Below the pieces are notes generated by a model that saw nothing but the letters and a program-made list of their open reading frames with translations, had not been told where the DNA came from and ran no database searches. A DNA stretch of 64,000 nt from Branchiostoma floridae (lineage: Eukaryota; Chordata; Leptocardii; Amphioxiformes; Branchiostomatidae), in NCBI RefSeq assembly GCF_000003815.2, contig NC_049992.1, positions 11,360,753-11,424,752 on the forward strand, written 5' to 3'. This document shows, piece after piece, positions 1-12,273 of the stretch. Position 1 is the first letter of the stretch. Each line of letters opens with the position of its first letter. The translations under genes were made by a program, and so were the position numbers.

Positions 1-619
1 CCGGCAAACGAGAACGGAAATATGAGCAGAAATCCAATACTTGGCGGCTCGCGTCGCGGAAGTAATCCAAAAGTGATTAAGGAACACTGTAAAGGAATAT
101 TGTTAGCCTTTATCAACATGGACAGATGGGACGATAGCATCCACATGGGTGTTTGAGTGAAGCCCACCATTGCCAATGTCGTCTCCAAGGCGACGGAAAG
201 GCAAAGAACCAGACGATAACATGGCGTCAAAACAAAGTGGAGCTGTCTGGTATGACTGTCTGCGACAGCTCGGCTGGTTACAAAGGAAGGGGTGCGGTAA
301 ATTATCTGCAGCAGCCGTGAGACAGCCTGGAGAAGGGTGAGAGAATAAAGGGGAACTGCAATGATTAATACTGACGGCTTTATTATACTCCCTGTAGGGA
401 TTTATGTAATAAAAAATGATCTACAAGAATCTAGATGCTCCGGTACGTACATCGTATTATGTTCATACCTGAATGGGTGACACTAATTTATGTTGCCTAT
501 CTTTTATTCATGTTGGATGATTACGGCAACAAAACATCGGTGTGTAAAAATGCAGCAGCAGCGTCTAATGTCGAGTTGGTTGCTTTGAAGATTGCAGCAC
601 TAAATATGTTCCTTTGCCA

Positions 620-878
620 TGAGGTGAACTCTCACTGCATTTGCGTCAAGTTTGCGTCACTGCGGGGTTCGTTCATTGCGTCACTGTTTTGTTCTTTTCT
701 CCGATTTTTTTAAAGAATTAAGATATTGCGTAATACATAAAAGTATGACTTTGAAGACGACAAAATACACAAAAAGTATGAAAATACGTTCTTTATCTCT
801 GAAATTCGTTGAGTATCTTTCGGACCCCACAGTGACGCAAGCTTGAAGCAAATGCAGTGAGAGTGCACCTATAGGTAA
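620..878 (-). mobile_element. MITE of the GCACTGCGGGGTTCG family, copy A
   Basis: Inverted ends (CTCTCACTGCATTTG near 628 and CAAATGCAGTGAGAG near 848-862) enclose inner inverted segments TGCGGGGTTCG and its near complement. The core reads, in the opposite direction, like the copies at 4993, 40432 and 42167 (ACGAATTTCAGAGATAAAGA; TTTAAGTCATACTTTTACG). It has no coding capacity; short open frames across it are by chance. Confidence 0.6.
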
Positions 879-3566
879 GGACGGTAATGACACGTCTGCG
901 AGCGTATTGTGGGCTGATGTAGGGTATGTGGATGTGCGTGTTTCCCTTTGGTGACACGGCATAGAATGCCAGAGTGTCTTTAGGAGAAACGTGTGTGGCA
1001 GAGAAAACTAGACCAAATTAGTACAATCATTATATTCATGGTGTAAACTTGTCGTCTAAAAATAATTTACAGCGCTAGTCCACTAAAAACTGCATATTGG
1101 TGCGTACTATCTTTCTTATGAACAATCTAAACAAAACTATCTTCAGGTTGGCTTTTAGCCAGCCAGTCTAGCGACAAACAGCAATGGACATCTATATATA
1201 ACTTTTATCAAGTTTCATACAATAACATAACACTCATGCAGCGTGAAAACTTTAAAAACTATATATTATTAACGTCCGGGTTGGTAATGGTTAGCGACAA
1301 TGCAATACGTCTTTCATGGTCGCGTGATGATTGTGACGTCTCGCGAGACTTCACCAGTTGTAGCGTGACTAGCGTGACGTAGTTGTGAACAGATAGAAAG
1401 TATGTGTACACCAGCTGGTTGCAAGATCAGACAGCATTTCCATAAATTAGGATTTAAAGGCTTGACACATATGACATTTTCTTATAATCTATTGTAGTAA
1501 TGTCACGAAAATGTGTGTGCGGTATGACCGTTTACACGATATAACCGTTAATCTTTGCCTACCAAACGACTATAACTCAAAACAGCACTAGCTCGGCAGC
1601 TATGCCCACAAATCGTAATCTGATGATGTTGTAAATCACAAGCGGGCACTCTGAAAGGTACATCCCCGCTGACTGGATCATAGATAGCTATTAGCAGTCC
1701 TAGTGGATGACGAATTTGATTGAAGAAGACGACGTAGGCGCCAACATGGTCGGAAAAACATGGCCGTCACTAATCAGGAGAGTAATTAGTCCTGCACACT
1801 GTGTTATTGGATCCTGGATCTGATCTCGGAACTGACGGAGGAACTCCAAGCCTCCACCTGGTAATTGGATTTTAACTGCAAACACAGGCGCCGACAAGCT
1901 TCGGGACAAAATGTAATAAGGAAGGCGTATGGCGGCGGCGGGCGAACGAGAATTAATAAAGACAATAAAATGACTGGAATTAGCGCTGTGAGAAATTGAA
2001 TGCCAGCCTTAACGACGCCTTGATATTGGCGTCGACTTAAGGTTATTGGTGAAGGGGATAACTTAATACGGGTAATGTAACAACGTTGTAACTCTATTGG
2101 AGATAAAGCACTAAAGGGCCTTATGTATCATGGTCATTGGCTTTCGATAAGAACAAGTACTCACCGTGGGCTCGGAATTAATTGTAGTACCTATAACCGA
2201 AAATGCTTGCCGGCAGAAATACAACTATAATGCTGTTTTAATTGTTGTGATGGACTCTTTTGATGATTGGATCTCCTATGTGATTAACGTAACAGATACA
2301 CCCACTCTGGCAACAGTAAAATCTATAACCTACTTAAGCCACCCCAGATGGTCTAACCATTCATCTTTCCATATTTATATTACGAATGTCTGAATGATTT
2401 AAACAGCAAGCCATATGGGTTCCATGTCGTATGGTTTATATCAGATCTCGTGAAAGGCAGTCATCATTTTTATCGTCATCTAGCTCTCTTTTACTTAAAA
2501 GTTTCAAACGAATCAAACCTCTGAGTTACATACGTGTCATCTGTATCGGCGAAAAAAACTTTAGAAACCTTGTTTTTATAGACATCTCAACTTACATCTC
2601 AGCTTGATGCTTTTCAAAGCTGAGGAAAGCAACTGCGTGTCCAACGATCAACAGTAAAGTATCTGCGTCATCCGGAGGCGAAGGCAATTTCTGGTCGAGG
2701 ATCGCTCATTAAGATCGGTGGAATGTAGCGGTGGAGTAATTACTGGGGATCAGAGATTGGTAACATTTGTGAAGAAGTTGGGTTAACACGTCATGAGTCA
2801 AGGTTAAGGTCGTGTCATGTATTGATTTCCGATGGCACAAATGTTGCCGTGGCCACAGATAAGCCAGAATTCTGCATATCTAGCGTAAACATCTAACGGT
2901 CAGAAGCCTTTAACGAGCACACGGACTGAATGAGTCTGTACCGGTAACAAACGATGGCAGATTAAGGAAGTCATGTGGTTCGATACAATTGATGCGCTTG
3001 TATCTACCTGCAGTGATGAAAGTTTCCTGTAAACGGTGAGGCAATATAATCTAGGAATTGTATCGAGGGACTAGTATAATGTATGACTTCAAATATCAGA
3101 CCTGAGCTTTCGGGAGACTTCCAATAAGCTTATATAGAGGGGATGAAAGTCAATAAGGCAGTATCGACCGCTGCGGCGGGATAGAAGCAAGTTTGATGTG
3201 GGCTTTTGTGGCTTTGGTCGTGGCGGCCGGATGAATCCACAGGTGGTGCAGGCACGATGAAGGGCCGCACCTGATGACAAATGCTGCCATTAGAGTGACG
3301 ATATAACCAGCGCGACTGGACTAGATTACATCGCTTCTTGTGGTCCTAGTAAGGATCCCTGGAGAACGACTTCTAAAGTAATGAAAAGTCTGCGGAGTTC
3401 ACGGTTGAAGCATGTGGTCTGGCTGAGGATAAACTAGTAATAACGTGAAGGAACCAGACGAAATGGACCATAACAGGCGATTATGGCTTCAATATTGACA
3501 ATAAGACAAGGTGAATTGTTCATCATCAACGATGTGATAAGATAGATTTGCCCATATTCCACATTC
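879..3566. other. Non-coding stretch, nothing recognised apart from the TCTCGCGAGA site
   Basis: Short open frames on both strands show no family similarity I can name and no convincing splice pattern. Bases 1-619 are likewise empty. Confidence 0.5.
1338..1349. promoter_or_regulatory. TCTCGCGAGA palindrome without an evident gene
   Basis: GTCTCGCGAGAC contains the full TCTCGCGAGA element at 1339-1348, preceded by TGACGTC (a CRE-like half). Nearby TGACGT repeats (about 1374) add to a promoter-like look. No coding start or splice donor was recognised around it, so any gene served would lie outside the window or begin with a non-coding exon. Confidence 0.3.
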
Positions 3567-3896
3567 TTATAAAATATCAAAGTAAGAGTCCGTATAATCT
3601 TCCGTATCTAGGGGGTAACAGCCCTTTATACCGCGGTAACGTTGCAAATATTTATGTTGAATATTGACTACATATACAGCTGCATGTAGCCCCAAGTTCT
3701 CCTCTTGCTCTATAAGTTTTTCCTCCACAGCTGAACAGCTGCCACGGATAACATTGACGATAACGACAGTGTATTCCTTTCTTCTGACAGTTGCACTGAA
3801 GGGGATGAAGTTATATTGATTGCCAATATCGTGACTGAAAGTTCCCCATAGATCTGAAACCTCCTGGATCCACACGTCCCCCGGGGCCCGCTAACA
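3567..3896 (-). CDS. Unrecognised open frame, possible last exon of a - strand gene
   Basis: An open frame runs from a TTAG acceptor-like site near 3896 to TAA at 3567-3569 with natural-looking composition (VWIQEVSDLWGTFSHDIGNQ; later YTVVIVNVIRGSCSAVEEKL and YLQRYRGIKGCYPLDTEDY). It has balanced hydrophobic and charged residues and no low complexity. The first Met is at 3875, but the frame is open further up to the acceptor-like site, so it reads better as a terminal exon than as a complete 102-aa gene. No domain or partner exon is recognised. It could also be a chance opening. Confidence 0.3.
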
Positions 3897-4186
3897 GGTA
3901 AGAAATAACGCCTAACAGATGCCTGTCGAACCTCCCAGGTAGCTTAATCAATGAGCACACCTGGGCCACAGGACATGTGGTTCGCACAAGGGTCTGATAT
4001 GGGGTTGTTCTTGGTACAGAAACTATCGCTCAAGAACACATGTCTCCGAACTATTTCTAAATATTAAAATGTCAAGATGATATCAAATTAATAATGATGA
4101 AGGTCCGTGTTCAATTATGCGCAGGGTTGAAGTTTGTATGAAGGTTCAAAGTGACAATTTTTCCGACCGGTATTCAATTTAAACTT

Positions 4187-4399
4187 ACGTCACCTTTCCA
4201 AACCGGGGCCCGGCCGGGCAGCTTTTGGGAACGTAAAGTATGAAATAAGAGACACCAAGCTACAGATATAAAAGTCATAAAATTACACAAGACGTAAAGA
4301 GTTAAGTCGCTGGCATTATTTGTGTATATTTTACGCACACATTTCTATACTTCGTTATCACAAACAGACCGGCCCGGCCCCGGTTTGGAAATGTGACGT
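4187..4399. mobile_element. MITE with GGGGCCCGG-rich 31-bp inverted ends
   Basis: Left end ACGTCACCTTTCCAAACCGG and GGCCCGGCCGG pairs almost perfectly with the right end at 4369-4399. The interior is AT-rich and non-coding. A fragment of the same left part lies at 58634-58690. Confidence 0.6.
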
Positions 4400-4992
4400 T
4401 CGCCTAAGGCCTCTTCTCCCCAGACGCTGATCTGGCTACAATCTCCTAATTTGTATAACCCTTGACTTCATAATAGGAACATCATGCAAAATGTGAAAAT
4501 ATGGTTGAAAAGACAAGAAAACATACAAAGCGTAAAGAGATTAATTTTTTTGTCCATTAAAACCTTTGAGCGCTTGGTCGCCACTCGGTCGCTGCTTTAG
4601 TGGAATGAGGGCGTAATTCAGCCAGCATTTCTCCGTGCTGACCCATATATATGAGTGTCATCCCCGTATAAAGACTCGACAGTAAGTATCCTGTCTGTAT
4701 CCCGGCTTCACCGCGGTAATGTGTCCATTTAGTAAAGGATTAACATGTCGACAACCTGCGCACGATTCTAATCGGGAAGGGCATAGCAACAAGACAAATC
4801 CCATCAATGAAAATAAATCAACTCGTCGTTTCTTATTCCTTCTCATTTATAAGCTCATTTCCTTCAGATGCCCCAAGGTTCACTATCTGCACGATTTCTA
4901 TATAGGTTTCTGTAGATTGTTACCTATGGTCATTTGGTTGTCCATAGGCAACCGCCATTGTAGTCGGGTTTATGACTTCTTTCGCTGCACTG

Positions 4993-5206
4993 TTGGGGCA
5001 CCGGTGCTGCACTGCGGGGTTCGAAAGATTACTCAACGAATTTTAAAGATAAAGAACGGATTTTCTTACGTTTCGTGTATTTTGTTGTCTTTTAAGTCAT
5101 ATTTTAACGTATTACACAAACTCTTAATTACAAAAAAAAATCAGCGAATATAACACAACAGTGCCGCAGTGAACGAACCCCGCAGTGCCCCAAATGCGGT
5201 GAGATA
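4993..5206 (+). mobile_element. MITE of the GCACTGCGGGGTTCG family, copy B
   Basis: Starts around GGGGCACCGGTGCTGCACTG, has the family core (CTCAACGAATTTTAAAGATA) and ends CAGTGCCGCAGTGAACGAAC and CCCGCAGTGCCCC. It directly abuts copy C in inverted orientation. A 144-codon open frame over it is not a gene. Confidence 0.6.
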
Positions 5207-5460
5207 AGGTGCACTCTCACTGGACGTGGGGCACGCTTGCGGCATTGCTGCGTTCGTTCACTGCGTCACTGTTTTGTTATTTTCTCCGATTTTTTATAAT
5301 TCAGATATTTCGTAATACGTAAAGATATGGCATAAAAGACAACAAAATACATAACAAGTAAGACAATTCGTTCTTTATCTCGTTCGAAAATTCTTCGAGC
5401 ATCTTTCGAATGCAGCAATGCCGAAAGCGTCCCCCACGTCCGGTCAAAGTGCACCTATAC
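5207..5460 (-). mobile_element. MITE of the GCACTGCGGGGTTCG family, copy C, inverted next to copy B
   Basis: Runs opposite to copy B, with CACTGCGTCACTGTTTTGTT on the left and GTTCTTTATCTCG on the right. Outer arms GGACGTGGGGCACGCTTGCGG and its near complement at 5426-5445 are paired. B and C together form a palindrome of about 0.45 kb. Confidence 0.55.
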
Positions 5461-8400
5461 CACCTTAACCAACATTGCGGGTTGGTTTATACTTTCTCAT
5501 GTACGTCACCTATCGGGGTTGTAGGCGGGCAGCCTCACGTCGCACTCCAGTCTGTTAGTGCGGGATACCGATATTACCCCGCGTAGAGAGCAGAACGGGT
5601 GTTCCAGTGATGATCCATCAACTCCATGAAATAAACTGTTATCGACTAAGCCTTTTCGTCACACTTCTCGAATGATTCTGGGCTGGATGATTGCTACGTA
5701 GAGACGGGGGAACAGTAACAGGGCTGGATAAGGGTCCTAAAGCTGGTCTGATGATAAGAAAATAGAACCCTTTTTGAAAGGACAGCTTGAGAGTCCTGCA
5801 CTACGCGTCATTAGCTCTATCGTTGCGACTACATTGGGGGATTTTTAGTGCGATATAAATGCACAACGACTCTCTCTCTCTCTCTTTCTGCACTTTTAGT
5901 AGAAGAAGTTCATTTGCAAGTACGTGCCCGAGGGCTAAATGAACAATATTCTACTCTAATACTAGTGTTGGCTATTTCTTAACAGGTTGGGTTTGACTTT
6001 TTTTGGAAGCAGAGGGAGACGAAAAGGCCCACTTTTTCTAAAATTTGTGGGTTCTGCGATTTCAAGAGAAAAGTGGCTTTAGTGTACATGATGGCAGATT
6101 GATGAACCCAGTACATATGGCCATATAACCCATGATGAAAAATTATATAACCATTTGCCAGGATTTCTGCCAATAGTTTTGAAATGATGGCAACCTCTCC
6201 TGGCCACATTGAAAAGCGTTATACGCTATGCGCCATAACCTTTTTACTAGTAATTTGTAGACTAACGTCGTTAATGTCTGAATGCGCCGATAGTAGATAT
6301 ATACAGTTGCTTACAATGTACAATTATGATTTATGGCACTATGATAAAAGTTAGAGACGAACATGTTGATATGTGCTCTTACATCCACGTCATGGTTAAT
6401 GCTAATGTACGGGTACATTGATTGGGTGGATGCCATTGTACAATGTTCCTACTCCAAAAAAGCGCCTCCTAACGAAGTGCACTTTTTAATGGGGAGAATT
6501 TTTCTCGATGAAATACGATTGACAAAGCGTTCGTTTGTGTAAGTAATTTTTTTCTTGTTTTCTTTTTTAATGTTTTAGTGTCTATAGAAGAAAACACAAA
6601 TGGAGTCAGTGAAAGTGAAATGCGTATGAACCAGTATAAAGTGTAAAACAGATTTCAATCTCGCGGGTTGAGCAGAGAATTTCAGGTTGACTTGATATGA
6701 AAAGATTTGGATCAGTGTTTAGCAAGGCAGCTGAGTTTCCTGACGCCGTTTCAATATAGCCCAATTTAATACCATTCCTTGTCGATGGGGGCGCTAATGT
6801 CGATCACTTGTGTGCGCAGAAACACATCTGTACCTGCTTCCGTTTTCATTACTTTCAAGGGCAGGCAGTCCACTGGCGCCAACTTCGTCGTTATTGCATT
6901 TTGTCCGATCGTCTGACTTTCAGCGCGACGTGTCTCAGAGGAGGCTGTCATTATTAAAAGGATATGTAATATTGGTTCCTATTTCCGCTATGTGTGGTGC
7001 TATTTTGTATGCTTTTTACTAGGAGATTATTGTTTGCCTTTCTATTTATATTATTATGTCTGTATGAAATTTGTATAACTATTGTTGTTGCTGAAATTTG
7101 CCATGCTTTCTCATGAATTAACATCACTAATACCGTCGAATTTATTAAGGATGCATTTTGATCTATGGTACTCGTATTGCCCTATGTTTCTGTTGCTGTT
7201 GTTGTTGTAATTTGTTACGCTGGCTTAAGAGCGAGCGTCACAAATACCAAAGGTACCGGCAAACCGATTCAAGAGATTATCTACTCATTACAGAAAACTG
7301 GAATTGGGTCCTTAGGCACAATGTAACAGTCTGATATCACCTGCGTGCAACAACATCACGTGGTCAAGAACGTCAGAGATGTTGCAGATTGCCGCTGTGA
7401 ACACTACGATAACGGAGTAAAAAAAACGCAAACGTCCAAAGGGACACATACCTGGTAGTGTTGCACGCCACGCATGGCCTTGTGGGACACAATCCACGCG
7501 TCACATGGCAGAAAATGATGACGTCATTGAAAGATGCCATCTCTGAGCGGCGCATATCGCCCCCTGGAGACACACACAGGCAGCAGCTGTGTACCGTAGA
7601 TTTCCTCTCGGAACGTTTCCTCAATTTTGCTTATCTTTATCATTTTCTATTTCATTTATTCAACATATTATTTAACTGATGACCTTTTATGTTATAGAAT
7701 CTTTTAAAAGAAAAGGTTGTGGAAATTTAGCTGACGAAAGTTTCGAAATAGAATACCGTCCTCAGGGATATTAATAGTAACGTTAACATCATTTTCCTTG
7801 ATAAAAAAGCCGTTGAGTTTAAGGCAATACCTTTATGCAGAAAATACCCAAGAGAAATTGCACGAGATGAATTTGCCCGTTGGAACATATTAATAGATTT
7901 TGGAACGCTCCCAGGACGACTTGAGGTACAGTGCCAGGTAACATGTAGAACTGGTAAATAGACCGACTGGAAATAAAGGGCAGGTGGGAAATGGCATCTG
8001 TATACGTCTTTCCTGAGGATTTTTTTTCCTTCGAAACACATGATATTACAAGAGCTGATTTTTACACTGTGCAGAAGTAGATGTTCAATGTCATCATCAC
8101 AACAGATGTATTGGCCTTATATATGTCTGATATAGCTTTTATGAATGAGGACAGCGGGGGAAACTTTCATGTTTGCTATTCCTGGTCTGTGTTAAAAACT
8201 TACAGGATATCACCAACATTTGAACACGATCTGATACAGCGAACCTCACAGAAGGCTGTGTTCTCTCATTGATGACGTAATCTATTTGTTCAGGCACTCA
8301 GTGGATTTGATATATAGAATTACTTTGTCAGAAAATAGTTCTGTATGAATGGTAATTTTTCAGTAGAGGAGTCAATAAATTATAGTTGGATGTCGAGTTC

Positions 8401-8721
8401 TGTGAATCCCGTACAAGACGAATGGGGCGAGCTGTATCTCCTTGAGTCACGTTTTATGCATTGAATTGTCTGCCAACGCGAGGAAACTAACGGCCTGGTC
8501 TACTGTGTATGTCTGCATCCATCCATCTGGCTTAGCGGTGACCTCAAGTGGATTTCCATGGGTTGATAGTTACACCTTCGGCAGATCCATCTGTCAGCGA
8601 CATCCCCGCACTCATTTCTCATGGATAGGGCTGTTCCGTCAACCCGACATACCCCCCTTGGATAGAACTTCCACTACTTCTTCCTGTCTGCCGTAATATC
8701 ATCTTAACGGTAAAACGACCA
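5461..8721. other. Non-coding stretch, nothing recognised except a CT repeat
   Basis: Several short open frames, none with a domain or consistent exon borders. Bases 3897-4186 and 4400-4992 are also empty. Confidence 0.5.
5871..5886 (+). repeat. CT dinucleotide repeat
   Basis: Eight CT-type units in otherwise unremarkable sequence. Confidence 0.8.
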
Positions 8722-8875
8722 ATCTCCAAGCAGATCCTACGGTAGCATAAGATAGTATCAAAAGCTGTAAAGGAGTGAAGCCGGCCTAGGAGTGTGTTTG
8801 GCTACATGGCAAATGTACACCTCTTGGCTGACAGTTTAGTACTATCTTATGCAATCGTAGGATCTGCTTGAAGAT
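8722..8875. mobile_element. MITE of the CTCCAAGCAGA family, copy 1
   Basis: Ends ATCTCCAAGCAGATCCTACG and the near complement of CGTAGGATCTGCTTGAAGAT enclose about 150 bp, including GATAGTATC arms. The interior shares GCCGGCCTAGGAGTGTG with the copy at 9499. No clear target duplication. Confidence 0.65.
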
Positions 8876-9498
8876 TATACAAGTTCAACGACTACATCAC
8901 CAATAACTGTTATCACATTTGTCTCATTGTCAGAATTGTAAACAGTCATTGATATATCATTGTTGAGAATTTTCAATCCAATACCCTCCCTGAGCATGGT
9001 ATTCCCGAGTTATCGACTTTGTGACAGTTAGTATTGTGACGTATGACCACGTGCGGATGGTGGAAGAAAAGTACTTTATCTGTGATATGTCTCCAATCAA
9101 CTTGTTCAACCAAGACAATTTACAAGCAAGAAGAAACTAAACTTTGTTCATCTATGAGAAGAAACTAAACTGTTTAGTTACTGCAGATTCTAAACTAGAA
9201 TGCAGACTCTAAACTTGGGCAAAATTTCCCAAGTATAGGCAAAACGTGGATGGAGCCACATATCCATGTACACATGAGCAAGAGTATTTGTCGCCGTGGC
9301 TGGTAGCAGTATCATATAGTTAAGCCCCTGGTTACAATTAGTTAGTAACTGGGAGGACCCGATTCAACCCTAGCCTGGATATTGCATCTGCTATGCCCGT
9401 CGATGTGGCGTAAAATGAAGGTCCCGTCACGTTATTAAAGGGGAAGGGCTTAAGCACCAACTGCAAAACCACACCCTGCTACTGAAAACGTGAGCAAA

Positions 9499-9684
9499 TG
9501 ATCTCGAAGCAGATCCTACGTTAGGATAAGATAGTATCGAAAGCCAGCAAAGGAGTTAAGCCGGCCTAGGAGTGTGCCTCCGGTAGTCATACACACTCGG
9601 AGGACGGCTTCACTCCTTTGCCAACTTTCGATACTACTAACTACGGTAGTATCTAATGCTACCGTAGGCTCTGCTTGGAGATTA
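9499..9684. mobile_element. MITE of the CTCCAAGCAGA family, copy 2, with 9-bp target duplication
   Basis: Ends TGATCTCGAAGCAGATCCTA and the near complement of GGCTCTGCTTGGAGATTA. The direct repeat GTGAGCAAA flanks both sides (9490-9498 and 9685-9693), fixing the borders at 186 bp. Interior arms GGAGTTAAGCCGGC and CGGCTTCACTCC also pair. Confidence 0.75.
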
Positions 9685-10105
9685 GTGAGCAAACCCTATA
9701 TGTGTGTCATCAGGCTCTACACGGTTCCGAACGAACGAAGAATGATTGAGTAATCAAACGATGTCCCCACGAATACTGTTGCCATGACGTGCTTGGAATG
9801 TTCAATTACTCCAGTGAGTAGATTATACCTGCTAAGTTGAAGCCTGCAGAAAATTTGGCAGTTTCTGACGGTCATATATCTTTCCAAACCTTTAAGCATA
9901 TATATTATTCACCACGTATTTCTAGATTAAGGGATTATGGAAATTGATATCTTCGGTTTTGTTACTACATTATAGATGTTAACAGAAGAAAGTAAAACAA
10001 AAAGACCTTAACATGTTCCACATGGATGTTATAACGTTACCTGTATGTAACGCTAACGTCCAGTTGTTAATAAAAACGTTGGTAACTTTGCAACATGGTT
10101 AATGT

Positions 10106-10205
10106 NNNNNNNNNNNNNNNNNNNNNNNNNNNNNNNNNNNNNNNNNNNNNNNNNNNNNNNNNNNNNNNNNNNNNNNNNNNNNNNNNNNNNNNNNNNNNNN
10201 NNNNN
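10106..10205. other. Assembly gap of 100 N
   Basis: A run of exactly 100 N, the conventional size for a gap of unknown length. An open frame that seems to start with N here is meaningless. Confidence 0.99.
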
Positions 10206-12273
10206 CGGATTTACAGAACCGAGATCTATTAAGGCGGGAATGACGGGAATGAGTTATCAGACTGAATTGATTGTGTTGAGGTTGAAGAGGCAGATGTCGT
10301 AGCCTACTTCAGACTTTGCGCTTGGCTTGGATGACTGCTTGAAATGTACATTCTCCAAGCACATGTACAGGTTTGGGGGGGGGTGTAGTCGTGACCTGGA
10401 TTTTTTTACGCCTGTGAATGAGGGCAGCCGTAAGAAATCCCGACCGAAACCTCTGCTTGTAGAAGAAGAAGAAGTGTGGTTTTTGGCGAATAGCTGGCTT
10501 TTCTATGACTGTTCTTAGTCACGTAATAGTTTTGCACCATGCAACCGTAGCTGGTAGCAGATGACGTAGTCAAAATAGCATTGAAGAAACTAATCTGCAT
10601 ACATCTCTCTGACCATTCTTTTCTCGGCCTCAAGCCAAAGCAATAATCCAATAAAATACTTCAACTGGCAGACTTGTATTCGTCATGATGGTCTATGTAA
10701 AACACATGGGAGGGGCTAATAGCAACATTTCCCCACCCACTATTAAGACCGGGATTGCCTCTTCCTGTTCTCTTTAAATGTCAATTTAGTTCAAATTGGA
10801 CCTGAGTTCGCGTTCTAATTGTTTCGTCCTTGAGAAGGCAGTGCCATACCTTAGGTAATTGTTTCCCCAATAATTGCATTGCGCAATTGATTTTCGTGAT
10901 TCCCGTTGAAAAGACGTGGAGCCGGATAGGATAAGGTACATACGGGCCCCAGATGGCAGCCTGTGGGCAGAAATCAATGAGAAATCAGCCACTCTCCACC
11001 AGAATGGTTAACATGCAAAATTACGGGCTTTGTCTCATACCCTTTGTTATGAGATGGGGGACTGGGTACGGATGTGACGCGTATCTTTCTTCGTCCCCGC
11101 AAGGAGACTTTTTCTAACCTCCTTGGTCCCCGTGATATCAGGTTCATCTAAAGTATACTTACTTTGATATCAAAAGCAGTTTGAACTGTTTGGAAGATAC
11201 AGTTTCTATAGCCCAATTCCAAATTGGGTCATGAAACGGCAACTTAAATGTGCTTAAAAGTGTCTGCAGAACAATGTCACACACGCAATGCATATATATT
11301 GTAGATGATTTAGGATACTGTAATAGTACCTATATACTGCAATCTGGATTTTAAAACAAGCAGATTTGCTAATACGGGAATCGTGAAAATATGCACCAAT
11401 ATCAGAGCTATTGCGAATACTGAATTACCAATATATGCCGCAAGGTGGCGCTGGCTTACTCATTGTATAAAGGCAATTATGCAATGCGAACAGGAAGACA
11501 ATATTTTATTGTTTCCCTTTATCTGTACACATTTTCCAAAATAATTTCAAACGATATCGTATTTTTGATAATAGTTTGTTTTTGGCCCGGCAAATATAGC
11601 TTGTTATTCACAAAATTAAAGATAAATCACACTGGTTCAAACATGTTAACAGAAGTAAGAAAATCTGACATTTGGGGAGATTCTGCTTGTATACCACAGC
11701 TCGAAATTCAAACAAAGTTGCAATTCCGTTTACATTCAAATAGTGAGATCCCTTTTCTTCTCCCCATGACAACAACGTTAAAACTGCACGCAGAAAATTT
11801 CAATATTTTACCACATAGTCGCTTAAAAACAAGTCACACCATTTCCACGTCAGTGCAAATCCACGCCCATTTAAGATATCAAACCTAAGGCACGTAAAGT
11901 CATTACATCAACTGTTGTATCAACCGTAATGCGTTTTAAACATACACATTTCAAGAACAGTCCAATCTTTAGATGAAATTTCAAATACATTCACGAATCA
12001 AGGTAAATTCAAGATAACAAGCTACATACATTTTCTCAAAGACGCCAACTTATAGGCTGTCCATGTAAAAGAAGCTAATACTGTATAACAGTACATCTAG
12101 CATTCCATGTAAAACGAAAACATCTAACTTAGCTGCTTTTTCCCTGGTTGTACTTTGACAAACAGTATTCTGTAAGTCCAGATAAAACTATATATTCTGT
12201 ACTTCATAAATGTCCAGCTATTTTGTCAAAACCATTAAAATGATTGGTCAGCCTTGAAAATACAAGCAATTCC
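10206..12273. other. AT-rich stretch, partly 3' UTR of the - strand gene ending at 12274
   Basis: A 147-codon opening at 11445-11888 has AT-rich composition and no recognisable motif. A degraded CTCCAAGCA / TCTGCTTGTAGAAG pair at about 10350-10466 may be an old MITE of the 8722 family. Confidence 0.45.
11505..11510 (-). terminator. Candidate poly(A) signal AATAAA for the gene at 12274-14087
   Basis: AATAAA on the - strand about 770 nt beyond the stop codon. The stretch between them is AT-rich and holds no other evident feature. Confidence 0.25.

Noticed and set aside
4719-5153. 144-codon open frame
   Set aside because: Its second half is a MITE copy that recurs elsewhere in the window; no domain.
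10350-10466. Third or fourth member of the CTCCAAGCAGA MITE family
   Set aside because: Only short, imperfect end matches and no target duplication, so too weak to list.
11445-11888. 147-codon open frame on the + strand
   Set aside because: AT-rich composition, no recognisable motif, and it lies in the probable 3' UTR of a - strand gene.
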